55,053 nucleotides of DNA from Desulfobulbaceae bacterium (GCA_012744275.1 JAAYIE010000091.1:1-55053); one strand, 5' to 3'; numbered from the stretch's first letter, positions 31,424-40,380 are shown. Translations and numbers: made by a program. Notes: generated by a model from the sequence alone, not told the origin.

Positions 31424-32149
31424 ATGCTCTATCGTACCCCGGCATTGGAGCAGGGCACGGGCGGTATGCTCCGGCCCGGTGGCCTGGAGCTGACCAGCAC
31501 GCTTGTGGCCCAAAGCGGGCTTGCTCCAGGAGCACGGCTGCTTGATCTGGGTTGCGGCCCGGGCCACAGCCTGGCTTTATTGAGCGACTCCTTCCGGGTA
31601 ACCGGGCTGGATGCCAGTGAGGCGATGCTGATACAGGCAGGCGTACGCGCAGCCAAAGCCACGCTGATCCAGGCAAGGGCTGAGGCCCTGCCCTTGCAGG
31701 ACAGTTCCTTTGACGGGGTTCTGGCCGAATGTGTGCTTTCGCTTTGTGCTCAGCCAGAGACTGTGCTGACCGGAATACACCGCATCCTGCGGCCAGGCGG
31801 CTGCCTGTTGCTCAGTGATCTCTACCTGAAAAACGGCACTTTTTCCTGTGCCTTGCCCAAAGAGGCAGGCTGCCTGCTCCATGCCGCGCCCCTGGAAGCA
31901 ACCATTGCGGCGCTCACTCACCTGGATTTTGAGATACTGTATTGCCAGGACCAGAGCAGAGCACTGATGCAACTGGCAGGCCAGCTTATTTTTGACCAGG
32001 GCAGCCTGGAGGCATTCTGGCAGACTTTTCTGGATGACAGCAGCGCCCGCCAGGCCTGTAGCGCCGTGCGCTCGACTCCGCCCGGCTACTTTGCCTTGCT
32101 TGCCCGCAAGCAAGCAATATGCAAACGAGGGAACACACATGACCGATGA
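31424..32149 (+). CDS. SAM-dependent methyltransferase (DVU_1556-like)
   Basis: I use the ATG at 31424 (MLYRTPALEQ), with GGAGG ten bases upstream; the frame is open further left. The 241-aa class I methyltransferase has motif I LLDLGCGPGHS, the acidic end of strand 2 in VTGLDASEAM, and a motif III region HRILRPGGCLLLSDL. The segment LRPGGLELT before motif I is unusual. Substrate unknown. The pairing with a radical SAM protein and a Mop enzyme points to modification of a cofactor or peptide, but that is inference. Confidence 0.8.
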   Translation: MLYRTPALEQGTGGMLRPGGLELTSTLVAQSGLAPGARLLDLGCGPGHSLALLSDSFRVTGLDASEAMLIQAGVRAAKATLIQARAEALPLQDSSFDGVLAECVLSLCAQPETVLTGIHRILRPGGCLLLSDLYLKNGTFSCALPKEAGCLLHAAPLEATIAALTHLDFEILYCQDQSRALMQLAGQLIFDQGSLEAFWQTFLDDSSARQACSAVRSTPPGYFALLARKQAICKRGNTHDR

Positions 32150-32594
32150 CAGCATCCGCATCTTCAAGTTGGCCAGCCAGGGTTTTTGTTGCAGCCAGAT
32201 CCTCATACAGCTGGCACTGGAAGACATGGGCCAGGATAATCCCGCCTTGGTTCGCGCCATGGGTGGCCTGTGCGAGGGCATAGGCCAGGGAGAAATATGC
32301 GGGGTGGCAACGGGTGCAGCCTGCGTGCTTTCTTTATATGCAGGTAAAGGGGCGGCCGAGGAGCAGCCGCTGGAGAGTCTGCCCGCCATGCTGACCGATT
32401 TCATGGCCTGGTTTCAGGGCAGAAGCAGTACTTGGGGCGGCATCCGCTGCGAAGACATCACCCTGGCCAGCGGCGGCCGCAATGATGAGGTCTGTGGTAA
32501 CATTATGCAGCAGGCGAGGACAACCCTTTTGGGCATTCTCGACAGCCACGGTATTGACCCTTCCCAGGCCAGGGACGATGAGCGGGCCTGGTAA
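32139..32594 (+). CDS. C-GCAxxG-C-C family protein (DVU_1555-like)
   Basis: A 151-aa protein starting at 32139 with GAGGG seven bases upstream. It has GFCCSQILIQ, then GGLCEGIGQGEICGVATGAA, the layout of the C-GCAxxG-C-C family of putative redox proteins, and later Cys residues near 106 and 119. The gene overlaps the methyltransferase by 11 bp and the radical SAM gene by 17 bp. Confidence 0.8.
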   Translation: MTDDSIRIFKLASQGFCCSQILIQLALEDMGQDNPALVRAMGGLCEGIGQGEICGVATGAACVLSLYAGKGAAEEQPLESLPAMLTDFMAWFQGRSSTWGGIRCEDITLASGGRNDEVCGNIMQQARTTLLGILDSHGIDPSQARDDERAW

Positions 32595-33972
32595 GGAAAA
32601 AGGTCGCGTTCTGGGCAGCACAGAAAGCGTCTGCCCGGTCTGCCTGCGCCGCCTGCCTGCAGAGCGGCGACAGCAGGGGGAGGAGGTGCTTTTGTGCCGG
32701 CAGTGTCCGGAGCATGGCTTCTTTGCCCCGGTGATCTGGCGGGGCGTGCCTGATCTTCCCGGCTGGCAGCGGCCCAAAACCCCGGCCTCGCCACAACTGG
32801 CCTATACCAGAATGGCGCAGGGCTGCCCCTTTGATTGTGGCCTGTGCCCACGCCATGGCCAGCACACCTGCACCGCACTCATTGAAATCACCAGCCGTTG
32901 CAACTTGCACTGTCCGGTCTGTTTTGCCAGTGCAGACGAGCAGGGCACGGATCTGTCGCTGGCACAGGCCGCCTTTCTCTATGATCGTATAGCCGCGGCC
33001 TCTGGCCCCTGCAACATTCAGCTCTCCGGCGGCGAGCCCACCCTGCATTCGGAGTTGACCGCTATCATCCGCCTGGGCCGGGACAAGGGCTTTTCTTTTA
33101 TCCAGCTCAACACCAATGGCCTGCGCCTGGCAGAATCAGCCGCATACGCCAAAATTTTGCAAGAGGCAGGGCTTTCCTCTGTATTTTTGCAATTCGATGG
33201 CTGTAGTGCAAAAAGCCATCAGGCTTTGCGCGGCCGTGATTTGGGCCATATTAAGGAAGAGGCCATCCGGCACTGTGCTGCGGCCGGGCTGGGCGTGGTG
33301 TTGGTCCCCACCCTGCTGCCGGGTGCGAACCTGGATGAACTCTGGCAGATCATCACCTATGGCCTCTCCCATGCACCCACGGTGCGGGGTGTGCATTTTC
33401 AACCCATCAGTTATTTTGGTCGCTTCCCTCAATCAGCACAACCAGAGCAGTCGGGTCGCCCGCGGCTCAGCCTGCCGGAATTGCTGCAACTGCTGGAGCT
33501 GCAAAGTAGCGGCGTGCTGCGGTCCGAACATTTTTCCCCGCCAGCCTGCGAACATGCGTTTTGCTCTTTTCATGCCAATTATCTAATTACAGAAGAGGGC
33601 AGCCTTATGCCGCTGGGTGCTGGGCAAAGCGTCTGTTGCAGCACTGGCGAGACACCCTTGCAGCCCTTTCCTGCCCTTGAAGGCCGGGAAAAGAGCGTGA
33701 GCTTTACCGCTCGTCAATGGAGAGCGCCTGCTGCACCTGTGGATGCAGCCGATAATGGGGATGATTTTGACCGTTTCCTTGCCCGTGCCCGCAGTCACCG
33801 TTTCAGCATTTCTGCCATGTTTTTTCAGGATGCCTGGACGCTTGATCTGGAGCGTCTGCGTGGCTGCTGCATCCATGTGGCTGCACCCGATGGTCGCCTG
33901 ATTCCCTTTTGCGCCTATAATCTGTGCAATGCCAGCGGCACTGCCCTGTACCGGGGAAAGATCTCTGTATGA
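32578..33972 (+). CDS. Radical SAM protein of the Mop cluster (TrsS-like)
   Basis: I use the ATG at 32578 (MSGPGKEKGR), giving 464 aa. Two Cys pairs at the N-terminus (CPVC, CRQC) and GCPFDCGLC precede the radical SAM motif CNLHCPVC (Cys108, 112, 115). LSGGEPTLH binds SAM. The C-terminus has GCCIHV and FCAYNLC, which may bind an extra cluster. The family I recall as TrsS includes selenocysteine forms; here all these codons are TGC or TGT, so this is a cysteine form. The reaction is unknown. Confidence 0.82.
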   Translation: MSGPGKEKGRVLGSTESVCPVCLRRLPAERRQQGEEVLLCRQCPEHGFFAPVIWRGVPDLPGWQRPKTPASPQLAYTRMAQGCPFDCGLCPRHGQHTCTALIEITSRCNLHCPVCFASADEQGTDLSLAQAAFLYDRIAAASGPCNIQLSGGEPTLHSELTAIIRLGRDKGFSFIQLNTNGLRLAESAAYAKILQEAGLSSVFLQFDGCSAKSHQALRGRDLGHIKEEAIRHCAAAGLGVVLVPTLLPGANLDELWQIITYGLSHAPTVRGVHFQPISYFGRFPQSAQPEQSGRPRLSLPELLQLLELQSSGVLRSEHFSPPACEHAFCSFHANYLITEEGSLMPLGAGQSVCCSTGETPLQPFPALEGREKSVSFTARQWRAPAAPVDAADNGDDFDRFLARARSHRFSISAMFFQDAWTLDLERLRGCCIHVAAPDGRLIPFCAYNLCNASGTALYRGKISV

Positions 33973-35297
33973 ATCCCTGCCCGCTGGATACCTGGACCAG
34001 GCAACGTCTGCACCTGTCGGGTCGCCCCCTTACCCGGGCGGATTTGACCCGTTACCACAATAAGGCATTGCAGGAGCTAGTGCGTCACTGCAGCGCGCAT
34101 TCAGCCTTCTACCGCCGCACCTGGGCCGGGCTTAATCTTGGCAACATCCAAGGTATAGCAGATTTGCACCGGCTGCCCTGCACCAGTGAAACCGAGCTGC
34201 GCCAGCAAGGTCAGGCAATGCTCTGCGTGAGCCAGGACGCGGTAGCCCGTATTATGACTCTGGCTAGCTCTGGTAGTACGGGCGCGGCTAAACGTCTTTT
34301 TTTTACAGCAGATGATTTGGAGCACACCCGAGATTTTTTCCACCACGGTATGCTCCACCTGCTACAACCCGGTGAACGGGTTGCTATTTTTCTGCCAGGA
34401 GACAGCCCGGATTCCACCGGAGCCTTGCTGGCAGAGGCGCTTAACAGAGTGCCAGCTCCCTGCCGGATTTTCGGTATGGTAGAGGATTTGATGCAAGGCG
34501 CGCGCCAGCTTGCCTCCTGGCAGGCATCCGTGCTAGTAGGACTGCCGGTACAAATGCTGGCTCTGGTCCGCATGGCGCGGCATTTGGGTTGTGTGCCCGC
34601 TTCGCTGAGGTCTGCTTTGCTCTGCTCGGATTATGTTGCCCACAGCATATGCACGGCCCTGTCCGGCCAATTTGGTTGTGCGGTTTTTTCCCATTACGGT
34701 TCGGTAGAAAGTGGTCTGGGGGCAGCGGTGGATTGCAGCGCCCACAATGGGCTGCATGTGCGAGAGAGCGATATATTCTTTGAAATAGTGGACGAATGTT
34801 TACGGCCGTTGCCGCCAGGAGAATGGGGTGAGATTGTGTTGACCACCCTCAGCCGCCGAGGCATGCCGCTGGTGCGCTATCGCAGCGGTGATTGGGGCCG
34901 TCTGCTGCCTGGAGTCTGTAGCTGCGGCAGCACGCTTGTCCGGCTCGATCAGGTGCGGGGTCGCATGGCCGGATTTGTATCACTGACAAAGGGTGGACAG
35001 CTCAGCCTGGCAACACTGGATGAAGCCCTGTTTTCTTTGCCCGGACTGCTGGATTTTCAGGCTGGTTTGTGGCGTGGTTCTTCTGATGAAGAACTGCTGC
35101 AGGTGCGGCTGAGTACTCTACCAGGGCATGAACAGAGCACTCTGGAGCAGGCCCGGACCATCCTCGCCAGTACGCTGTCGCACTTGTGCGGTCTACCTGT
35201 GCAGCTGCATTGCAGCAGCAACCCAGAGATCATGCATGTGGGTAAACGTCAACTGCATAATTATAGGGAGAATTCAGGAAATGAGAATACTTATTGA
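33969..35297 (+). CDS. AMP-dependent ligase (phenylacetate-CoA ligase-like; DVU_1553-like)
   Basis: The ATG at 33969 overlaps the radical SAM stop (ATGA). The 442-aa product is PaaK-like: TLASSGSTGAAKRLFF is the P-loop of adenylate-forming enzymes, HYGSVESGLG the A5 motif, and LVRYRSGDWG the A8 region. It would activate a carboxylic acid as an adenylate and perhaps a CoA ester. A CoA ligase would suit acids made by Mop, but its position among maturation genes leaves the substrate open. Confidence 0.8.
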   Translation: MNPCPLDTWTRQRLHLSGRPLTRADLTRYHNKALQELVRHCSAHSAFYRRTWAGLNLGNIQGIADLHRLPCTSETELRQQGQAMLCVSQDAVARIMTLASSGSTGAAKRLFFTADDLEHTRDFFHHGMLHLLQPGERVAIFLPGDSPDSTGALLAEALNRVPAPCRIFGMVEDLMQGARQLASWQASVLVGLPVQMLALVRMARHLGCVPASLRSALLCSDYVAHSICTALSGQFGCAVFSHYGSVESGLGAAVDCSAHNGLHVRESDIFFEIVDECLRPLPPGEWGEIVLTTLSRRGMPLVRYRSGDWGRLLPGVCSCGSTLVRLDQVRGRMAGFVSLTKGGQLSLATLDEALFSLPGLLDFQAGLWRGSSDEELLQVRLSTLPGHEQSTLEQARTILASTLSHLCGLPVQLHCSSNPEIMHVGKRQLHNYRENSGNENTY

Positions 35298-36324
35298 TAC
35301 CTTGTGCACCACCCTTGCCCGGCAGGAACCCTGCGTCTTGGCCACAGTGGGCAGCCAATCTGGCTCTACCCCCAGGGTAGCAGGCGCCAGGATGCTGGTG
35401 CGGGCAGACGGTACTATTTGCGGCACCATAGGCGGTGGCATTGTGGAGTCCGAGGCCATTTCTGAAGCCAAGACGTGTTTTGCCAGCAAGCAGGGAATGC
35501 AGCGTCATTTTGATTTGTCCAACGCCGATGCATCAGTCACTGATATGATCTGTGGTGGTGCTATGGAGTTGTACATGGAATATATTGAAGCATCTGCAGA
35601 AAATTTGCATTTCTTCCGTCAATTACAGGAGGCCCTGCAAGGTGGTCGCAGGGTTGTCGTGGTGAGCAATCCTGGTGGCACCATTCCACGCTTTTTCGTT
35701 GATCAGCGGGGACAGTGCAGCAAGCCCGACCTGGACGCCGAGTTGAATCAACTGCTGAGCCAGACAGCCACTGCCCTCACTGGTGCCACCTTGTTAGATT
35801 TTCGAGGTACGCGTTTTTTTCTTTCATCCTTTGCGGTGGGCGGCACGCTTGTTCTGGTAGGTGCGGGTCATGTGGCTGCCTGCACAGCCGAGGCTGCGGC
35901 CCGGGTTGGTTTTCAGGTGACCGTGTTGGATGACCGGGCCGAATTTGCTAATCTGGAGCGTTTTCCTCTGGCCAGTGAAGTCCGGGTGTTACCAGATTTT
36001 ACCCATTGCCTGGATGGGCTGGCCCTTGATCAGGATAGCTATATCGTCATTGTCACCCGCGGGCATATGCACGATCAAGAAGTGCTGGAACAGGCCCTGC
36101 GCACTCAGGCAGGCTACATTGGCATGATCGGCAGCAGGCGCAAGCGAAATGCCATCTATACCCAGTTGCTGGACAGGGGCTTCAAGGAGGCCCAACTGGA
36201 GCAGGTGCGCTGTCCTATCGGTATGGCTATCGAGGCGGATACCCCCGAAGAAATAGCAATCTCCATAGTGGGCGAACTGATCTATCAGCGCGCCACTGGC
36301 AGGCGGGCATGGCATTTGGCTTAA
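35281..36324 (+). CDS. XdhC-family maturation factor
   Basis: A 347-aa protein with the XdhC N-terminal domain (TVGSQSGSTPRVAGARMLV, GTIGGGIVE) and the C-terminal Rossmann domain (LVGAGHVAACTAEAA, VTVLDDRAEF). XdhC proteins bind the molybdenum cofactor, help sulfurate it and insert it into xanthine oxidase-family enzymes. Mop, nine kilobases upstream, is the evident client. It overlaps the ligase gene by 17 bp. Confidence 0.9.
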   Translation: MRILIDTLCTTLARQEPCVLATVGSQSGSTPRVAGARMLVRADGTICGTIGGGIVESEAISEAKTCFASKQGMQRHFDLSNADASVTDMICGGAMELYMEYIEASAENLHFFRQLQEALQGGRRVVVVSNPGGTIPRFFVDQRGQCSKPDLDAELNQLLSQTATALTGATLLDFRGTRFFLSSFAVGGTLVLVGAGHVAACTAEAAARVGFQVTVLDDRAEFANLERFPLASEVRVLPDFTHCLDGLALDQDSYIVIVTRGHMHDQEVLEQALRTQAGYIGMIGSRRKRNAIYTQLLDRGFKEAQLEQVRCPIGMAIEADTPEEIAISIVGELIYQRATGRRAWHLA

Positions 36325-37487
36325 GCGTTCCCAACAAGGCCAGCGCCATCATTCTGGCGGCAGGGCTTTCATCTCGCATGGGCAGGCTCAAGCCACTTTT
36401 GCCCCTGGGCACAGGTACGGTGCTGGGCCAGTGCATTGCAGTGCTTAAGCAAGCAGGAGTCAGCGATATCCTGGTCGTGGCAGGGCATCGTAGCGAAGAA
36501 GTGGCTGCCGAGGTCTGCGTACATGGTGCCCGACCGGTACATAACCCTGATTTCCTGGAGGGGATGTACAGCTCCATAGTTGCAGGGGTGCGGATGCTGG
36601 ATCCGAACCTGGCAACGGTTTTGCTGCTGCCGGTGGACATACCGCTTATCCGTGTGGGCACTGTGCTATTGCTGCAGGAAGCGATGCAAGCCCGTGGCGC
36701 GCAGGTGGCGCATCCAGTTTTTGCGGGCGAGCGCGGACACCCGCTTTGCATCCGTGCCACCCTTTTACGCCAACTCACCCAGGGAGAAAAAGGCCAGGCT
36801 GGGTTGAGACCACTCTTGGCTAATCATGAACAGAAGCACCCCAAACAGGTGTGTGAGGTGAGAGTGGCAGATGCCAACATCCTCGTTGATCTGGACACAC
36901 CCGAGGCTTACAAGCAAGGTTGCGAGCGGTTTGGGCACCGCGACTATCCTGCACCAGAAGAGGCAGAGGTAATTGTCCGCTATATTCATCCCATGCCGGC
37001 TAAGGGTATTGTCCATGGCCGGCTGGTTGGTGAGCTGGCCGCACTTTTTGCCACGGCCATCAACCGGCAACAGGAAAGTGGGTTGAATGTCGAATTGTGC
37101 CGGACCTGCGGCCTGTTGCACGATCTGGCCAAGGGGCAACCCCACCACGAGGCGACCGGTGGGCTGTGGTTGACTCGCCTTGGTTTTCCCAAGGCAGCAG
37201 CCATTGTGGCGGCGCATAAAGATCTGGACTGGCAGACAGGCGGGGCCATCACCGAGCGGGAACTGGTGCATCTGGCAGATAAACTAGCGCGGGGCGGTTA
37301 TCTGCTTTCCATTGATCGCCGTTTTACCGAAAAAAAAATTCTGTACGCCCACGATGCCGAGGCGCAGGCCGCCATCCGCGACCGCCATGCCTTGGCCCGA
37401 AGGCTGGCTCAGGCCGTGGAGGAAGAAAGCGGTCAGGAGCTGAGCGCTCTGTGCCGCCCACTGGCCCACCTGCAACTGCCATGCTGA
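36309..37487 (+). CDS. MobA-like nucleotidyltransferase fused to an HD domain (DVU_1551-like)
   Basis: A 392-aa fusion. Residues 10-200 form a MobA/MocA nucleotidyltransferase with LAAGLSSRMGRLKPLLPLG and the metal-binding LPVDIPLI. Relatives add CMP or GMP to molybdopterin, giving the dinucleotide cofactor; Mop enzymes use the cytosine form. Residues 220-350 form an HD domain (HGRLVGELA, CGLLHDLAKGQPHHEATGG, AAHKD), a phosphohydrolase fold of unknown substrate. It overlaps the xdhC-like gene by 16 bp. Confidence 0.87.
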   Translation: MAFGLSVPNKASAIILAAGLSSRMGRLKPLLPLGTGTVLGQCIAVLKQAGVSDILVVAGHRSEEVAAEVCVHGARPVHNPDFLEGMYSSIVAGVRMLDPNLATVLLLPVDIPLIRVGTVLLLQEAMQARGAQVAHPVFAGERGHPLCIRATLLRQLTQGEKGQAGLRPLLANHEQKHPKQVCEVRVADANILVDLDTPEAYKQGCERFGHRDYPAPEEAEVIVRYIHPMPAKGIVHGRLVGELAALFATAINRQQESGLNVELCRTCGLLHDLAKGQPHHEATGGLWLTRLGFPKAAAIVAAHKDLDWQTGGAITERELVHLADKLARGGYLLSIDRRFTEKKILYAHDAEAQAAIRDRHALARRLAQAVEEESGQELSALCRPLAHLQLPC

Positions 37488-38086
37488 TTTATCTACTGCG
37501 CCACGCGGCTGTGGCCAAGAGCCAACCCCATCGATTCCTCGGCCAGTCAGATATACCTTTAAGCGAACAAGGCCTGGCCCAGGCAAGGGCCTTGGCTGCA
37601 CGGCTTGCCCATATTCCCTTTACCGCAGTCTATGCCTCGCCACTGGAGCGCGCCTGGCATACCGCCATGCTGGTCAGCGGGCATAGCGGTGTAGATATGC
37701 AGATTGTCGAGGAGCTGCGGGAAATCAATCTGGGTGACTGGGAGGGCTTGACTGTGGCAGAGGTGCGGACGCGTTATCCCGGTGCCTACGAAGCCAGAGG
37801 GGCTGACTTAGCCCATTTTCGGCCGCCTGGCGGCGAGAGTTTTACTGATCTGGCTGAACGCGTCTGGCCGGCTCTGCTCAATATTGCTCGAAGCATGGAT
37901 GCAGCCAGGGACGTGACTGGGCCGGTGCTGGCTGTAGCCCATGCTGGGGTCAACCGGGTGCTTCTGGCTAGGATCAGTGGTGTGCCCTTAGCGCGCCTCT
38001 TCACTATACCCCAAGACTACGGCGCGCTTAACTGCCTGCGCTACCGAGCAGGAAGCTTTGAACCTGTGGATGCATGGCTGGTTTGA
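37481..38086 (+). CDS. Histidine phosphatase (CobC/GpmB-like)
   Basis: The start is the ATG at 37481 (MLIYLLRHAAV), overlapping the previous stop by 7 bp. The 201-aa product has the phosphohistidine motif LLRHA (His8), the second arginine in ASPLERAWHTA, REINLGDWEGL, and the second His in AVAHAGVNR. CobC-type enzymes remove a phosphate from small molecules. Closing the Mop accessory cluster, it may act on a nucleotide or cofactor intermediate. Confidence 0.85.
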   Translation: MLIYLLRHAAVAKSQPHRFLGQSDIPLSEQGLAQARALAARLAHIPFTAVYASPLERAWHTAMLVSGHSGVDMQIVEELREINLGDWEGLTVAEVRTRYPGAYEARGADLAHFRPPGGESFTDLAERVWPALLNIARSMDAARDVTGPVLAVAHAGVNRVLLARISGVPLARLFTIPQDYGALNCLRYRAGSFEPVDAWLV

Positions 38087-38387
38087 GCCATGCCTGCTAT
38101 CCTGGCGGAATGTATTTTCTTCTTTTGTCTTGGTGATTGTTTGCCTGACAGACTTTTACTTGTACAATAAGGCGCTATCCTGGAACGCGCGTGGCAGACG
38201 CCAGCTTGCCGGCTTAAGGAAATTTTTAGACGGTACTTTATTTTTTGGGTTATCGAAGCTTTAGCCTTAAAGTCAGAGCTGAGAGTTTCAGAAACTAACT
38301 GCCAGAGTGCGCCGCGTTCATGATGCAGCACGATAGGGAATGGTTCAAAAAATGGAGTAGGGAAACCCTCTCACCATTTGGCCAGGA
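38087..38387. other. Gene-free stretch before the moeA remnant
   Basis: No convincing gene. It may be further decayed moeA sequence, but I cannot recognise motifs in any frame. Confidence 0.4.
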
Positions 38388-38754
38388 ATGTTCTGGTTGC
38401 GTTTTGCAGGAAAAATGGGTGACCGGGAAAGTATTCCATCGCATTTGGCCTGTATGGTTAAAGAGGTTGGGGCCGAGGTTTGTGTTAGTCCGATTTTGCC
38501 GATGGTTTCAATGTCATCAGAATACATCTGCTTGCCATCTTGGAAGAGGGGCAGGCCTGGTGGTAGTCAACGCGGGTACATCTGCCGGCAGCGCCGATTA
38601 CACGGTGCGGATTGTGGGGGAACTGGGCGAGGTGCTGGTGCATGGAGTGCTGTATGCCGTAGGACAGCCCACACCTCCCTTGGCAATTTTTCACTACGCC
38701 TGCCCGGATTTTAAGGGAATACCTTGGGACCACAGTGCAGACTCTTTTTATTGA
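38388..38754 (+). pseudogene. Decayed moeA-like molybdopterin molybdenumtransferase remnant
   Basis: Two frames carry pieces of one MoeA-type protein. In the frame of 38388, IPSHLACMVKEVGAEV resembles the MoeA stretch before its cofactor loop. After a shift near 38510-38550, the frame of 38320 continues GLVVVNAGTSAGSADYTVRI and GELGEVLVHG, the best-known MoeA motifs. It then stops after GIPWDH. The N-terminal half and the C-terminus are missing. The remnant follows the Mop accessory genes directly, so a cofactor gene of this cluster has probably been lost. Confidence 0.7.
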
Positions 38755-38945
38755 TGGTGCGGCTGCAAGTTGAATGCACCCCCTTTCCAAGCCCCAAGCT
38801 TGCTCTTCCTTGATAAGAGGAAAGTGGCGATTGTCGATGTGTTTCAGGTCTGCCTTCAGCATCCCATTATTGGGCTGTACAGTTGCAAGTGCTTGACCAG
38901 TATGGATAGCAGTTGTGCTCGTCTGATTGGGCAAATAGTTTATGA

Positions 38946-38975
38946 TTGACAAAAATGGATGGGAATGAATATTGT
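38946..38975 (+). promoter_or_regulatory. Candidate promoter of comEA
   Basis: TTGACA (38946-38951), 18 bp, TATTGT (38970-38975), about 115 bp before the comEA-like ATG. The -35 box is perfect; the -10 box and spacing are fair. Confidence 0.35.
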
Positions 38976-39089
38976 TCATATGCTTAAAACGTGCCGAACT
39001 GTAAAGAATAAGAGCAAGTAACAATATGTAACACTTCGGGACGCGGGCCGTGCTGTAAGCAAATTCACGCTGATACAAGGAGGAGGATT

Positions 39090-39344
39090 ATGAAAAAAGC
39101 CCTTTTTGCCCTGTTTTTTCTGCTTTTCTTTGCTACCGCAACATTTGCCAAAGTGAATATCAATACAGCCACGGTACAAGAGCTGACAACACTGCCCGGT
39201 ATTGGCCCGGCAAAAGCCGAGGCAATTATCAAACACCGCGAGGCAAACGGCCCTTTCAAGACCGTGGATGAACTTGGCAATGTCAAAGGGGTCGGTCCTA
39301 AGACTCTGCAGGATCTCAGGAGTGAGGTAAGCACCGACAACTAG
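39090..39344 (+). CDS. ComEA-like secreted helix-hairpin-helix protein
   Basis: An 84-aa protein with a signal peptide (cut near ATFAKV) and a double helix-hairpin-helix domain: VNINTATVQELTTLPGIG and FKTVDELGNVKGVGPKTL. ComEA-type proteins bind double-stranded DNA outside the inner membrane and pull it in during transformation; many bacteria also keep short versions of unknown role. GGAGGAGG precedes the ATG. It is a single-gene unit closed by a strong terminator. Confidence 0.9.
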   Translation: MKKALFALFFLLFFATATFAKVNINTATVQELTTLPGIGPAKAEAIIKHREANGPFKTVDELGNVKGVGPKTLQDLRSEVSTDN

Positions 39345-39405
39345 ATTTTACTTCTATTGAAGCACACACGGTCTCGGCGTATCCGGAGAAATGTTACAGA
39401 AAGAG

Positions 39406-39450
39406 CCCTTGTGCAGGCCCGACAAGAGGGGGTGCACAGGGGTTTTTTTT
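39406..39450 (+). terminator. Terminator after comEA
   Basis: CCCTTGTGCA (39406-39415) pairs with TGCACAGGGG (39433-39442), with one G-T pair, followed by T8. Confidence 0.75.
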
Positions 39451-39484
39451 GTGGTAAACTCGCACATTTTCCAAACCTTAGCTT

Positions 39485-39507
39485 AAATGCCTTTCGGGCA
39501 TTTTTTT
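39485..39507 (+). terminator. Second hairpin, terminator or attenuator before the export permease
   Basis: AAATGCC pairs with GGCATTT around TTTCG, followed by a T-run to 39507. It ends only 17 bp before the permease ATG, so any transcript of that gene must pass or start after it. This suits attenuation. Confidence 0.7.
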
Positions 39508-39523
39508 GAATTCAAGAACCTGT

Positions 39524-40345
39524 ATGCAGCAATTTGCCCTGTACCCCCAAGAAATTATCGCCAGCCTCTGGCGTAACCGCTACCTCATCAAGAAATCCAT
39601 CCAGCGAGAAGTGCTTGGCCGTTACCGCGGCTCGGTGCTTGGCGTGCTCTGGTCGTTTTTTCACCCCCTCTTCATGCTGGCTGTGTACACCTTTGTTTTC
39701 AGTGTAGTGTTCAAGGCGCGCTGGCCCTCGGCGGCAAGCGATTCAAAGGTCGAGTTCGCCATGGTGCTTTTTTCGGGATTAATGGTCTATGCGGTCTTTG
39801 CGGAATGTATCAACCGTGCGCCAGGGCTTATTCTGGCCAATCCCAGCTATGTGAAGAAGGTGGTGTATCCTCTGGAGATTTTACCCTGGATTAGTTTGGG
39901 GAGCGCAACCTTTCACCTCGGTATCAGCTTTCTGGTTTGGATCCTGGCCTATATGGTTTTCTTCGGTCTGCCTTCGGCCAGTATTCTGCTTTTTCCCATT
40001 GTCCTCATTCCACTTTTTTTGTTCACGGTGGGGTTATCCTGGTGGCTGGCCTCGCTTGGCGTCTATCTTCGTGATGTGGCACAACTGGTTGGAATTCTCA
40101 CCACTGCCCTGATGTTTCTCTCGCCGATTTTTTATGCTATTTCTAGTGTGCCTGAAAATTTTCGCTTCATCATGCACCTCAACCCCCTGACCCCGATTAT
40201 TGAGCAGGCCAGGGCAGTCCTTTTCGGCAAGGGAGGGCTGGATATGCTGCTGCTCCTGTACTGCTATGCCATCTCCATCGTCGTCTCCTGCCTGGGCTTT
40301 GCCTGGTTCCAGAAAACCCGCAAGGGTTTTGCCGATGTGCTCTAG
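39524..40345 (+). CDS. ABC-2 type polysaccharide export permease (Wzm-like)
   Basis: I use the ATG at 39524 (MQQFALYPQEI); the frame extends to a TTG at 39506. The 273-aa protein has the conserved opening LIKKSIQREVLGRYRGSVLG, six membrane segments and the typical end KGFADVL. Such permeases move O-antigen or capsule chains through the inner membrane. They need an ATPase partner (Wzt), usually the next gene, but none is present: a glycosyltransferase starts 36 bp later. Confidence 0.9.
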   Translation: MQQFALYPQEIIASLWRNRYLIKKSIQREVLGRYRGSVLGVLWSFFHPLFMLAVYTFVFSVVFKARWPSAASDSKVEFAMVLFSGLMVYAVFAECINRAPGLILANPSYVKKVVYPLEILPWISLGSATFHLGISFLVWILAYMVFFGLPSASILLFPIVLIPLFLFTVGLSWWLASLGVYLRDVAQLVGILTTALMFLSPIFYAISSVPENFRFIMHLNPLTPIIEQARAVLFGKGGLDMLLLLYCYAISIVVSCLGFAWFQKTRKGFADVL

Positions 40346-40380
40346 TAGCGACTTTTCGGTGTATCTGCCGCCCCTGAAGG

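Noticed and set aside
38485-39078. 197-codon minus-strand open frame over the moeA remnant
   Set aside because: It is antisense to the remnant and spills into the comEA promoter region; no domain is seen.
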